From: Paucibacter sp. KBW04
GTDB taxonomy: Bacteria; Pseudomonadota; Gammaproteobacteria; Burkholderiales; Burkholderiaceae_C
Direction: 5' to 3'
DNA: 64,000 nt
NCBI RefSeq assembly: GCF_003852425.1
Contig: NZ_QAJN01000004.1
Span: forward strand, 207,282-271,281
How positions within the stretch are numbered: position 1 is the first letter of the stretch; the number at the start of each line of letters is the position of its first letter. The notes under the pieces are model-generated. The model saw only the letters and a list, made by a program, of their open reading frames with translations, was not told where the DNA came from and did no database searches. The position numbers were made by a program, and so were the translations under genes. Below, in pieces: positions 8,417 to 16,202 of this stretch.

Positions 8417-10215
8417 ATTTGCAGCTGCCCCTGGCGCAATGGCTGAAGCGCTGGCTGCCGCCCTCCAAACCCGGCCGCCGGCCCTTTGAGCTGATCTACG
8501 CGGCCGATGAATGCCCGCCGCCTGCGGCCTTGGGCCTGCTCTCGATGCAGCATGCGGCCACGGTGCTGGCCCTGATCACCCATGTGCTGGCGGCCGCCAA
8601 GATCGCGGGCCTGAGCCTGCCGCAAACGCATTCCATCGTAGCCGTCACCCTCTTGGGCATGGCCATGGGCACGGCCTTGCAGGCCTGGGGCGGGCGCTGG
8701 GGCAGCGGCACTTTGCTGGTGTTCCAACCCGACCCGATGATGATCACCGTGGCCGGCGCGGCGATTGCCTCGCAAGGCGTGGGCGCCCTGGTGCAGGTGA
8801 CGGTGGTGACGGCCCTGGTCACGATTGGCCTGGGGCCCTTGATGCGCTTTCTGCGCCCGCTGTTTCCGCCGCCGGTGGTGGGCACGGTGATCTGCATGGG
8901 CGGTCTGGCCTTGGTGGAGCCGGCCGTGCGCAACTCCCTGGGCGTGAACGCGCAGATGCAGGTGGACGGCGTCAGCCTGCTGATCTCGGGCACGGCCCTG
9001 GCCAGCATCGTGGCGCTATCGGTCTGGGGCGGGCGGCGCTTCAAGCTGCTGGGCTTGATGATGGGCATTCTGGCGGGCCTGCTGATCGCGGCATTAACCG
9101 GCCGTCTGGTCGGCATGGAATGGGTGGCCAGCGCGCCCCTGCTGGCCCTGCCCCAACCCATCGCCCCCAGCTTCAGCCTGGGGCCCGAGATCCTGATGGC
9201 CATCGTGCTGATCGCGGCGCTGAACCAGCTGGACAATATCGGCTGCCTGATCGTGATGGACAAAACGAACAACGCCGACTGGCGCCGCGCCGATATGCAG
9301 ATGGTGGGCCGGGGCATACGCGCCAACGGGGTTAGCGATTTGCTCAGCGGCCTGTTCGGCAGCTTCCCCACGGCACCCAGCTCGGCCAATATCGCCCTGG
9401 TGCATGCCACCAGCTCCAGCTCGCGGGTCATCGGCCTGGTGGCGGCCGGCCTGCTCTTGCTGATCGCGCTCAGCCCCAAGCTGACCATGGCGCTCACGCT
9501 CATTCCGCACGCCGTGCTGGGCGCGGTGGAGCTGTATGCCGCGGCCTATCTGATCGTCTCGGGCATCGAGCTGATCGCCACCCGCGCCCTGGACAGCCGC
9601 GGCATCTTCATGGTGGGCCTCTCGCTGTGCGCCGGCCTGGCCACGATGCTGATGCCCGGGCTCTCGCAAACCCTGCCGGAGAGCCTGCGCTTTCTGGCCG
9701 GTGACGGCTTTGTGGTGGCGGGCTTAACCGTTGTTCTGCTGAACCTGCTGTTCCGCCTGGGCACGCGGCGCACAGCCCACGGCGAGCTGGACCCGGCCCT
9801 GGGCCCGCTGACGCACCAGATCACCGCCTTCGTCGAACGCCAGGGCGGCGCCTGGGGCGCCCGCATGGACATCGTGCGCCGCGCCGCACTGGCCGCGCTG
9901 GAAGCCAGCGAGGCGATCCAAGCCGCAGGCGGCGGCCGGGTGTTGGCCCTGAACGGCAGCTTTGACGAATTCAACTTCGACCTGGAGTTGCTGCACGAAG
10001 GCAAACCCCTGCCCGTGGGCGACGGGCCTGGGGCCACCCAATACAGCACCGTGGACCTCCACGCCTTGCTAGACGGCGATGCCGAGGACGACAGCCAACT
10101 CGACTCCGCCATGCAACGCGTCTCCGGCGTACTGATGCGCAACCTGGCCGACAAACTCAGCAGCGCGGCCATCGGGGACGATGTGGCGATGCTGAAGCTG
10201 CATTTTGATCATTGA
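8413..10215 (+). CDS. NCS2-family nucleobase permease with C-terminal degenerate HATPase-like domain
   Basis: 600 residues. Residues about 35-450 form a multi-helix NCS2 (uracil/xanthine permease, COG2233-type) core, with LNQLDNIGCLIV and LFGSFPTAPSSANIAL at the positions of the substrate-site helices. Residues about 455-600 are a cytosolic extension absent from ordinary NCS2 carriers. It reads like an RsbW/HATPase_c_2 fold: ITAFVERQ...AALEASEAI, then SFDEFNFDLELLHEGKPLP, then VSGVLMRNLADKL. The N-box Glu is kept (E497) but the Mg-binding Asn position is Ala (A501). The usual Asp loop is HEGKP (528-532), so ATP binding is doubtful. Placed right after kinase and STAS genes, it may dock the STAS protein. 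Substrate (xanthine, urate or uracil) is not determined. Confidence 0.85.
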   Translation: MNLQLPLAQWLKRWLPPSKPGRRPFELIYAADECPPPAALGLLSMQHAATVLALITHVLAAAKIAGLSLPQTHSIVAVTLLGMAMGTALQAWGGRWGSGTLLVFQPDPMMITVAGAAIASQGVGALVQVTVVTALVTIGLGPLMRFLRPLFPPPVVGTVICMGGLALVEPAVRNSLGVNAQMQVDGVSLLISGTALASIVALSVWGGRRFKLLGLMMGILAGLLIAALTGRLVGMEWVASAPLLALPQPIAPSFSLGPEILMAIVLIAALNQLDNIGCLIVMDKTNNADWRRADMQMVGRGIRANGVSDLLSGLFGSFPTAPSSANIALVHATSSSSRVIGLVAAGLLLLIALSPKLTMALTLIPHAVLGAVELYAAAYLIVSGIELIATRALDSRGIFMVGLSLCAGLATMLMPGLSQTLPESLRFLAGDGFVVAGLTVVLLNLLFRLGTRRTAHGELDPALGPLTHQITAFVERQGGAWGARMDIVRRAALAALEASEAIQAAGGGRVLALNGSFDEFNFDLELLHEGKPLPVGDGPGATQYSTVDLHALLDGDAEDDSQLDSAMQRVSGVLMRNLADKLSSAAIGDDVAMLKLHFDH

Positions 10216-10369
10216 GGAATGGCGCTGCGCCTGGACCTGCTGAACGCGCCCCCTTTTAAGAGCTGGGCGAGCTGCGCCCAAAACAAGGACTAAGCGACAG
10301 GAGGTAAGGCAGTACCGCACCTTGTCTGATACAAGCTCGCTCACTTCAACCAGGGACGGAGTGACAAGC

Positions 10370-11533
10370 ATGAATCGGATCTACACCAGCATCTGCCTGA
10401 TCGCAGCCTTAGGCGGCGCGGGCCAGAGCGCAAACGCCAACACCGCATCGGCCAGCGAGGCCGACAGCAGCAAGGCCGTCGCCATAGAGCGCCTGATTCA
10501 AAGCGAGATGAGCGCGCGCGGAATCCCTGGCGCCCAGCTCACCGTGGTGCAGGGCAAGAAGATTGTGTTCAGCGGCGCCTACGGCCAGAGCAATCTCGAG
10601 ACCGGGGCGCCGGTGACGAAGCAAACCATCTTCGGCGTCAACTCGATCAGCAAGGCCTTGACCGGCGTGGCGATCATGCAATTGGTCGAAGCGGGCAAGC
10701 TCGATCTCGATGCGCCGCTGGTCAGCTACCTCCAGACGCTGCCGCAGGCATGGAAGGACGTCAGCGTCCGGCAGGCGCTCACCCACACCTCAGGGCTCCC
10801 AGAGATCATTGACGACAACGTCCGCCTGCTCGATGGCGCCGAACCCGAGCTTGCCTGGGCCAAGGTGCAAGAGCTGCCGCTGAACTTCCCGTCGGGCACG
10901 CGGTTTGAGTACTCACAGACCAACTATGTGGTCGCCGGGAAAATAATTGAGAAGCTCAGCGGGCAGTCCTTCGCTGAGTTCGTGCGCGAACGGCAGTTCA
11001 AACCCGCAGGCATGAAGTTGAGCGGCTTCAGCGATACCACCGCAATCAAGCCGCCCGTGGCGACGCTGTACACCCATCTGACGCTGCAGATCAAGGGCAT
11101 GAAAACCGTCGGCGCGGAGCGCAGCAAGACGCCTTTTGTCCGCCATGAGCCGCTGCCAGAAATATTCCTGCCGATCGGCGGCGTCCGCAGCACCTCCACC
11201 GACTTGGCCGAATGGGCGATTGCTCTGCAAGAACAAAAGCTGGTGAGCAAGAGCAGTCTGGAACAACTCTGGAAACCGCAGCTGCTCAAGGACGGCACGC
11301 AACGCGGCTTCAACGCCACCATCAATGGCTACGGGCTGGGCTTTCCAAGCATTCAACGCCCCGCGCATCCCGCGCTGGCGCTCACCGGCGGCGCCCGCGC
11401 AGCCGTCTTCATCTACCCCAAGGACGATCTCACGGTCATCGTGCTGAGCAATCTGCTGGGCGCCACACCGCAGAGCTTCATCGACAAGATCGCTGCTTTC
11501 TATCTGCCGGGCTTGAACGCCGAGACCAAGTAG
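10370..11533 (+). CDS. Serine hydrolase, beta-lactamase/PBP4-like family
   Basis: 387 residues from the ATG at 10370, which begins a signal peptide (MNRIYTSICLIAALGGAG). Class C beta-lactamase/D-alanyl-D-alanine carboxypeptidase fold: the SxxK motif appears as SISK, followed by KALTGVAIMQLVEAGKLDLD. HTSGL and YSQTNY (the Y-x-N-like element) follow, and a C-terminal LTGGARAAVF stands in the place of the KTG-type strand. Likely a periplasmic or secreted esterase or peptidase; the substrate cannot be told. It has its own upstream gap of 154 bases and is convergent with the acetyltransferase gene. Confidence 0.85.
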   Translation: MNRIYTSICLIAALGGAGQSANANTASASEADSSKAVAIERLIQSEMSARGIPGAQLTVVQGKKIVFSGAYGQSNLETGAPVTKQTIFGVNSISKALTGVAIMQLVEAGKLDLDAPLVSYLQTLPQAWKDVSVRQALTHTSGLPEIIDDNVRLLDGAEPELAWAKVQELPLNFPSGTRFEYSQTNYVVAGKIIEKLSGQSFAEFVRERQFKPAGMKLSGFSDTTAIKPPVATLYTHLTLQIKGMKTVGAERSKTPFVRHEPLPEIFLPIGGVRSTSTDLAEWAIALQEQKLVSKSSLEQLWKPQLLKDGTQRGFNATINGYGLGFPSIQRPAHPALALTGGARAAVFIYPKDDLTVIVLSNLLGATPQSFIDKIAAFYLPGLNAETK

Positions 11534-11540
11534 GCGGTTG

Positions 11541-11575
11541 GCTGCCAGTGCCAAGCGAAAGCCACTGGCTGGCGG
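11541..11575. repeat. Hairpin repeat, family 2, copy 1
   Basis: GCCAGTG (11544-11550) pairs with CACTGGC (11563-11569) around a short loop. The 35 bases match the segment at 17521-17555 at all but four positions. It lies in the 42-base gap between two convergent genes and may act as a transcription barrier. Confidence 0.6.
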
Positions 11576-12091
11576 TCAGCCGCGCCGTTCCAGGTAATGC
11601 GCGTCCGGCCCGTAGCTGGCCAGCTTGCGGCGCAGTTGGGCAGACACCGGCCGGGGCGCAAAGCCCCAGCGGCCCCAAAAACTGGCCGAGTTTTGCACCG
11701 CGATCAGGCAGGCGCGGTCCAAGCCGCTGGCTTCCAGGCTTTGCAGAAAGCGCTGTACCAGCGCCTGGGCCAGGCCGCTGCCACGGGCTTTGGGGTGCAC
11801 CGACAAATCATGCAGATACAGGCAATCGGCCCGCGCGGGCAGCACGCAATCGGCGGCGTCCAGCAAGGGGGGCGCCTCGGCCCGCCAAGGCAGGGCAAAC
11901 AGGTAGGCGGCCAGTCCGCCGGAGCCCTGATGCGCGGCAACCCAGCAATGCGCAGGAGCAGCCTGCAATTTGGCGGCCAAGGAGGCCCGAGACTCGGGCT
12001 GCAGTTCGGTGAAGCATGCAGCCTGGATGTGCAGCACCTCAGGCAAGTCAGCCGCCTGCATGGGGCGGATCAGGAAGGTCGGGGACAACAT
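11576..12091 (-). CDS. GNAT-family N-acetyltransferase
   Basis: 171 residues from the ATG at 12091; the longer frame upstream has an unlikely Cys-rich lead. GNAT fold: FLIRPMQAADLPEVLHIQ start, LYLHDLSVHPKARGSGLAQALV (beta4 with the acetyl-CoA loop, RGSG), and ACLIAVQNSASFWGRWGF near the C-terminus. Acts in the cytoplasm on an unknown amine. Convergent with the serine hydrolase gene; a hairpin repeat sits between the two stops. Confidence 0.85.
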   Translation of the reverse strand: MLSPTFLIRPMQAADLPEVLHIQAACFTELQPESRASLAAKLQAAPAHCWVAAHQGSGGLAAYLFALPWRAEAPPLLDAADCVLPARADCLYLHDLSVHPKARGSGLAQALVQRFLQSLEASGLDRACLIAVQNSASFWGRWGFAPRPVSAQLRRKLASYGPDAHYLERRG

Positions 12092-12318
12092 GGCACAACA
12101 ACAGAAAACAGCGCAGCGCAGCAGAGTCGCCGAGCGCAAAAACCGCTTATTGTCGGCGAAGCGCACAGGGCCAGCAGGCGCGAGCCTCAGGCCCTCAATC
12201 TGACCGGATTCAGCCTGACCCCGTCACGGGAAACGCCGCGTTCAACTTGATCATCAGAGGCTGTCCAAAGCGCTTGGCATTGATGTTGGACGCCCAGGCT
12301 TGGGGGGCTCAACTCAGC

Positions 12319-12960
12319 TCACCCCCGCCCCATCTCCTGCAACAAGCTCCTCACCTTGGTGGTGATGATGTCCACCGCCGGGCCGTTGGCGCCGTGGGGC
12401 AGGATGACGTCGGCGTTGCGCTTGGTCGGCTCGATGAACTGCTTGTGCATGGGGCGCACGGTGTCCAGGTACTGCTTCACCACCGACTCGGTACTGCGGC
12501 CTCGCTCTGAAATATCGCGCTGCAGGCGGCGGATGAAACGCACGTCCGAGGCCGTGTCCACGTAAATCTTCAGCGACATCATATTGCGCAGCTTGCTGTC
12601 GTACAGGGCGAACAGGCCCTCGACCACGATCACCGGCGCGGGCTGCACGGTGATGGTGTCGCTGGAGCGGTTGTCGGCCGCGAAGTCGTAGACCGGCATG
12701 GCGATCGCCTCGCCCTTGCGCAGCGCGGCCAGGTGCTGGGTCATCAGCGGCCAGTCAAAAGCATCCGGATGGTCGTAGTTCTGCTTGCGCCGGTCCTCCG
12801 GCGGCATATGGGATTGGTCGCGGTAGTAATCGTCCTGCATCACCACCGCCACGTTCTCAGCCCCGATGGCGGCCACCACCTGGCGCGTCACCGTCGATTT
12901 GCCGCTGCCGCTGCCGCCTGCGACACCGATGACGAAAGGTTTGTGGGTAGATTTGGGCAT
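12319..12960 (-). CDS. udk: Uridine kinase
   Basis: 213 residues from the ATG at 12960. P-loop GGSGSGKST (G15-T23), QDDYYRDQSHM, the NYDHPDAFDWPLM substrate loop, VVEGLFALYD and FIRRLQRDISERGRS are hallmark uridine/cytidine kinase segments. Phosphorylates uridine and cytidine to UMP and CMP in pyrimidine salvage. Length is normal for the family. No strong ribosome binding site is visible; a decayed thiolase fragment lies 87 bases upstream. Confidence 0.95.
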   Translation of the reverse strand: MPKSTHKPFVIGVAGGSGSGKSTVTRQVVAAIGAENVAVVMQDDYYRDQSHMPPEDRRKQNYDHPDAFDWPLMTQHLAALRKGEAIAMPVYDFAADNRSSDTITVQPAPVIVVEGLFALYDSKLRNMMSLKIYVDTASDVRFIRRLQRDISERGRSTESVVKQYLDTVRPMHKQFIEPTKRNADVILPHGANGPAVDIITTKVRSLLQEMGRG

Positions 12961-13046
12961 AGGAAGCTGCAGCGGGAGAGGACGAGCCCTGCAAATTGGT
13001 AAGTAAAGAAACAAACCTACAGGCGGGGCGGGGAATGCTGGATTTT

Positions 13047-13150
13047 ATGAGTGGCGTGGCCGAAGGCTTGGTTGACTTCCCACGGGTCGGCGCTCTTGGC
13101 CTCTCAGCCGTTTTGGATAGCAGCGATTGGATGACACTCACCGGAGCAGT
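13047..13150 (-). pseudogene. Decayed fragment of an acetyl-CoA acetyltransferase (thiolase) gene
   Basis: About 100 bases align with 20353-20456, inside the intact thiolase gene of this window. Identity is roughly 80% by eye with a few single-base gaps. Shared blocks include GTTGACTTCCCA, CGCTCTTGGC, CAGCCGTT and CCGG near the end. On the minus strand it corresponds to the AIQKLLAKNGWDAKSVDLWEVNEAF region, but gaps break the frame. The rest of the gene is absent. A family-1 hairpin follows 11 bases beyond the fragment. Confidence 0.7.
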
Positions 13151-13161
13151 CGAAGCCTGCA

Positions 13162-13199
13162 GGGGTCAGGTCTTGCCTTTAGATTCGAGACCCGACCCC
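13162..13199. repeat. REP-like hairpin, family 1, copy 2
   Basis: Arms GGGGTCAGGTCT (13162-13173) and AGACCCGACCCC (13188-13199) pair at 11 of 12 positions around a 14-base loop TGCCTTTAGATTCG. The loop is identical to that of the copy at 17559. Confidence 0.75.
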
Positions 13200-13398
13200 G
13201 AAGCCGCTGTGATCCGTATGCCTCTGGACCAGAAGCGCGAGCAGGATGTTGAGGTCGTCACGCCCAAGCTGTAATTCAAGCGAGGATCGCTTGCGCGAAG
13301 CTGAGGCGCGCTTCGGGTTCGGGGCTTGACTCTAGACAAACCCCGACCCGATCTCGATGCCTAGAATTTCGCCAGGCTTCACACTCGCCCGGCTCGCC

Positions 13399-13815
13399 AT
13401 GAAATCCACCACCATCTTCCTGCCCGCACTCGCGCTGATGCTTTGGACTTTGCTCGTTTTGGTGCAGGTGCCGATCCGTCGCTTTGCAGCGTTCTTTCGC
13501 AAGCGCGTTGCCGTGCAAGATTTTCGTTATGGTGAGTCCGAGAACGTGCCCGTGGATGTGGCCTTGCCGAACCGCATTTTTATGAACCTGGTCGAGGTGC
13601 CGGTGCTGTTTTACGCGCTGACATTCATCGCCTTCGCAAGCAACCAGGTCGATGCCCGCACGCTGGGCATGGCATGGGTTTATGTGGCATTGCGGCTGGC
13701 GCACAGCCTCATCTACTTCAGCTACAACCACGTCATCCACCGTTTCGCGGTCTTTGCCAGCAGCAATCTGGTCCTGCTGGCCATGATTCTTTACCTCGGC
13801 AAGGGGCTGATCTAG
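13399..13815 (+). CDS. MAPEG-family membrane protein
   Basis: 138 residues from the ATG at 13399. Four hydrophobic helices and the MAPEG pattern: ALMLWTLLVLVQVPIRR, then N-R-I-F-M-N-L-V-E-VPVLFY (the conserved N/E segment), then ARTLGMAWVYVALRLAHSLIYF. Family members are small inner-membrane glutathione-dependent or uncharacterised proteins; the bacterial ones mostly have no assigned reaction. It stands alone and is convergent with nrtR, with 13 bases between the stops. Confidence 0.85.
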   Translation: MKSTTIFLPALALMLWTLLVLVQVPIRRFAAFFRKRVAVQDFRYGESENVPVDVALPNRIFMNLVEVPVLFYALTFIAFASNQVDARTLGMAWVYVALRLAHSLIYFSYNHVIHRFAVFASSNLVLLAMILYLGKGLI

Positions 13816-13828
13816 GACTGGGGCCGCC

Positions 13829-14515
13829 TCAGCTGATCTGGCGGCCAAGAATCGCCAGTTCTTCCCGCAGGCTGTAGCCCTGGGCTGGGCGCCCGCCGGA
13901 GTGGCGGATCAACTCGGTCTCCACCAGCACGCCTTCGTCCAGGACCTTGCGCCGGAAGTTGTCTTTGTTCGTCGAGGTGCCGGTAACGATCTCGTACACG
14001 GCCTGCAGGTCGGCCATGCGGAACACCTTGGGCAGCAGGTGCGCGACGATGGTGGAGTAGCTGGCCTTGGCCTTCAATCGCGCCAGCGCGGTATCGATGA
14101 GCTGCAGGTGGTCAAAAGCCAGGTCACGGGTCTTCAAGCTCACGCTCGGGATCACCTCGTGCAAGGTGAGCTTGCCGGCGTCCACCAGGGGCTGCACCGC
14201 GTCCTGGTGATGCAACGCCAGATGCACCACGCTGGCCGACCAGCCACGCGGGTCGCGCTTGGGGCCAGAGGCGGTGCAAACCTGCTCCAGATGGCTGGGC
14301 TTGAAGCCCAGCTTGCTCCGCAGGATGCGCAGCATGGCCGCATCCGTCGAGGCATCGACCTTGCCGGCCTCGGGGTCCGCATAAACATAACCGCCCGGCA
14401 GGGCCAGTTGACCAGCGCAGGGTTCGTCCTCGCGCTGCATCAAGGCGACCATGAGCTTCTCACCGACCAGGGTGAGGATGACGGCATCGACGGTGAGGAC
14501 GGGGGTCTTGAACAT
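13829..14515 (-). CDS. nrtR: NrtR-type regulator of NAD metabolism (Nudix-like + winged helix)
   Basis: 228 residues from the ATG at 14515. The N-terminal part is Nudix-like (LTVDAVILTLV, LALPGGYVYADPEAG). The C-terminal part is a winged helix (TNKDNFRRKVLDEGVLVETEL, then GRPAQGYSLREE). The Nudix box is degenerate: R63 is kept, but the Glu positions are I64, S67 and K68, so hydrolase activity is unlikely. This is typical of NrtR repressors that sense ADP-ribose. Placed last in a prs-nadV-nrtR run it probably represses that operon through the palindrome at 17080-17100 (inference). An alternative is an ordinary Nudix hydrolase, disfavoured by the missing residues. Confidence 0.85.
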   Translation of the reverse strand: MFKTPVLTVDAVILTLVGEKLMVALMQREDEPCAGQLALPGGYVYADPEAGKVDASTDAAMLRILRSKLGFKPSHLEQVCTASGPKRDPRGWSASVVHLALHHQDAVQPLVDAGKLTLHEVIPSVSLKTRDLAFDHLQLIDTALARLKAKASYSTIVAHLLPKVFRMADLQAVYEIVTGTSTNKDNFRRKVLDEGVLVETELIRHSGGRPAQGYSLREELAILGRQIS

Positions 14516-14564
14516 GGTCTTTAAACTCTCTTGCGCTTGGAGCAAGGCTCGGGCTCTTCGGCGC

Positions 14565-16163
14565 TCAGGCTGCAGCTCCAGCGCCTGCCTTGGCCCTGGC
14601 GCGGATGTCGGCAAAGCTTTGCTCGCGCAGCAGCTTGCCGTTCTCAAACACCAGCTCCAGCAGGCCTTGCGCTTCTTGCTCGGGCGTCTGGCGATCGAAG
14701 AGCACATAGTCCCCGTCGATCTTTTCCACACGCAGCAGGCCAACGGCTGACTTCTTGACGCCGCTGTCGGTCTTGGGGTCCTTGGACAGCTCGCGAAGCT
14801 CGCCGCCGACGATGCCTGCCGTGGCCTTCATGGCCATGCCGAAGCTGTCGCGCGTCAAGAACTGATAGCTATAGCTTCCCACGCCTAGCACCACATTGGT
14901 CGAGGCGAAACCCTTGGCCTGCAGGCGCGACAAGATCTGCTGCGCCCGCTCCAGAGTGATCGAGTCGCCGTAAATCAAGCCCACGCGTTCATGCAGCACC
15001 TTGTAGCCCTTGGCGGTTTCGCTGCCGCCGAAGATGTCCCACAGGCATTGCACCGAACCGCGCCGCTCGGCTTCCGAAATCAGATGGCCGTTGCGGAGCA
15101 CGGTGTAACGGCCCTGCTCGTCACGCAGGAGCTGATCCTGTCCATCGACGGCCAATTCGGTGTCCAGATAGCCGCTGAGGATAAGCACCGGGTCGCCGGA
15201 GTCGGGCCTGAACACCACCTTGGCCTGACCCAAGGCATTGGGCTGGCGGGCCAGGATCTCCTGCTTGAGCGTGGCGGCGTGGTGGGTGATGACCTGCCAG
15301 TAGTCCCAGGTGTCAGAGACGATGCTGACGATGCCGCTGGGGTAGACCTCGGTGATCAGGCGGCGGAAGGTCGAGACCTCATCCAGCTGACCGCCCATGC
15401 TCATTACGCTGTGCTCGGTGGCAGGCACCGAGCCGCCCAGCAGTTCCTTGTCGCTGTCGGCGCCGTAGAAGTCTTCCGCATAGTCAATCGCCGAGACGGT
15501 GTCCGTGCCGCAGAAGCTGACCAAATGGCCGGCACCGCAACGGCTGGCGTCTTCCGGGTTGGCCATGCCACGGGCCGAGAAGTCATGCGCCTGCCAGTCG
15601 ATGAAGCTGGCATCACCGCCGGTTTGTTCGCAAAAATCCTCCAGCAGGCGGCGATACTGGCGCGCGATGGTGGCCACCGTCATCGGCTTCCAAACACCGT
15701 TGGACAGCATGGTTTCCAGGTAGTTCACCAGCCAGAAAAAGGCGGGGACGGTTTCGGTGATGGTGAACACCGGCACCTTGATATTCACCAGCGAACCTTC
15801 GGGCAGCGCCTTGATGCGAACCGGCAGATAGCCCAGCTCATGCAGCGCTTCGATGTGATGCACAGGCACGGCACCTGGGCCCAGGGCGTTATCCATGCGG
15901 CGCTGGTAGCGACGCACGGCCTTGTCCTTGGGCAGTTGAAAGAATTGCTGGTCGAACAGCTCGATCAAGAACTCCTTGATAAAGCCCTGCAGCCCAAAGA
16001 AGAGCACCCGCCCGTCAAAGGCGCCAGGGCCTTGGCGCAGCACCGGCGCCAGCCGATCCGAGCGTGGCGTGAAGTTCGAGTACACCTTCTGGGTGCCCTC
16101 GGGGTACTGGAAGACATGGCCCGACTTGTAAAAATCGATCAGGTTCAGCGGATTCATTTTCAT
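14565..16163 (-). CDS. nadV: Nicotinamide phosphoribosyltransferase
   Basis: 532 residues. Recognisable NAMPT/NadV segments: NPLNLIDFYKSGHVFQYPEG at the start, QAHDFSARGM, FRPDSGDPVLI and GLIYGDSIT. Converts nicotinamide and PRPP to nicotinamide mononucleotide, the first step of the non-deamidating NAD salvage route. Its co-substrate PRPP can be made by the prs paralogue 39 bases upstream. AGAGGA lies about eight bases before the ATG. The protein is somewhat longer than many bacterial NadV proteins. Confidence 0.95.
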   Translation of the reverse strand: MKMNPLNLIDFYKSGHVFQYPEGTQKVYSNFTPRSDRLAPVLRQGPGAFDGRVLFFGLQGFIKEFLIELFDQQFFQLPKDKAVRRYQRRMDNALGPGAVPVHHIEALHELGYLPVRIKALPEGSLVNIKVPVFTITETVPAFFWLVNYLETMLSNGVWKPMTVATIARQYRRLLEDFCEQTGGDASFIDWQAHDFSARGMANPEDASRCGAGHLVSFCGTDTVSAIDYAEDFYGADSDKELLGGSVPATEHSVMSMGGQLDEVSTFRRLITEVYPSGIVSIVSDTWDYWQVITHHAATLKQEILARQPNALGQAKVVFRPDSGDPVLILSGYLDTELAVDGQDQLLRDEQGRYTVLRNGHLISEAERRGSVQCLWDIFGGSETAKGYKVLHERVGLIYGDSITLERAQQILSRLQAKGFASTNVVLGVGSYSYQFLTRDSFGMAMKATAGIVGGELRELSKDPKTDSGVKKSAVGLLRVEKIDGDYVLFDRQTPEQEAQGLLELVFENGKLLREQSFADIRARAKAGAGAAA

Positions 16164-16202
16164 GGGGTCCTCTTCAGTGTTCTTTGAAAGAATGGCCTGA
16201 GC

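Larger units (their letters stand above)
12961..13398. other. Intergenic region holding a gene remnant, a REP hairpin and a further hairpin
   Basis: Between the divergent udk and MAPEG genes. It holds the thiolase remnant (13047-13150), the family-1 hairpin (13162-13199) and a third imperfect hairpin (13313-13351). The third hairpin pairs TCGGGTTCGGGG with CCCCGACCCGA and lies just before the MAPEG start. I do not regard the plus-strand frame across this region as a gene, because it simply reads through the antisense of the remnant. Confidence 0.6.

Noticed and set aside
12996..13274. A 92-residue plus-strand frame between udk and the MAPEG gene
   Set aside because: It reads through the antisense of the decayed thiolase fragment and a hairpin repeat; no family features.
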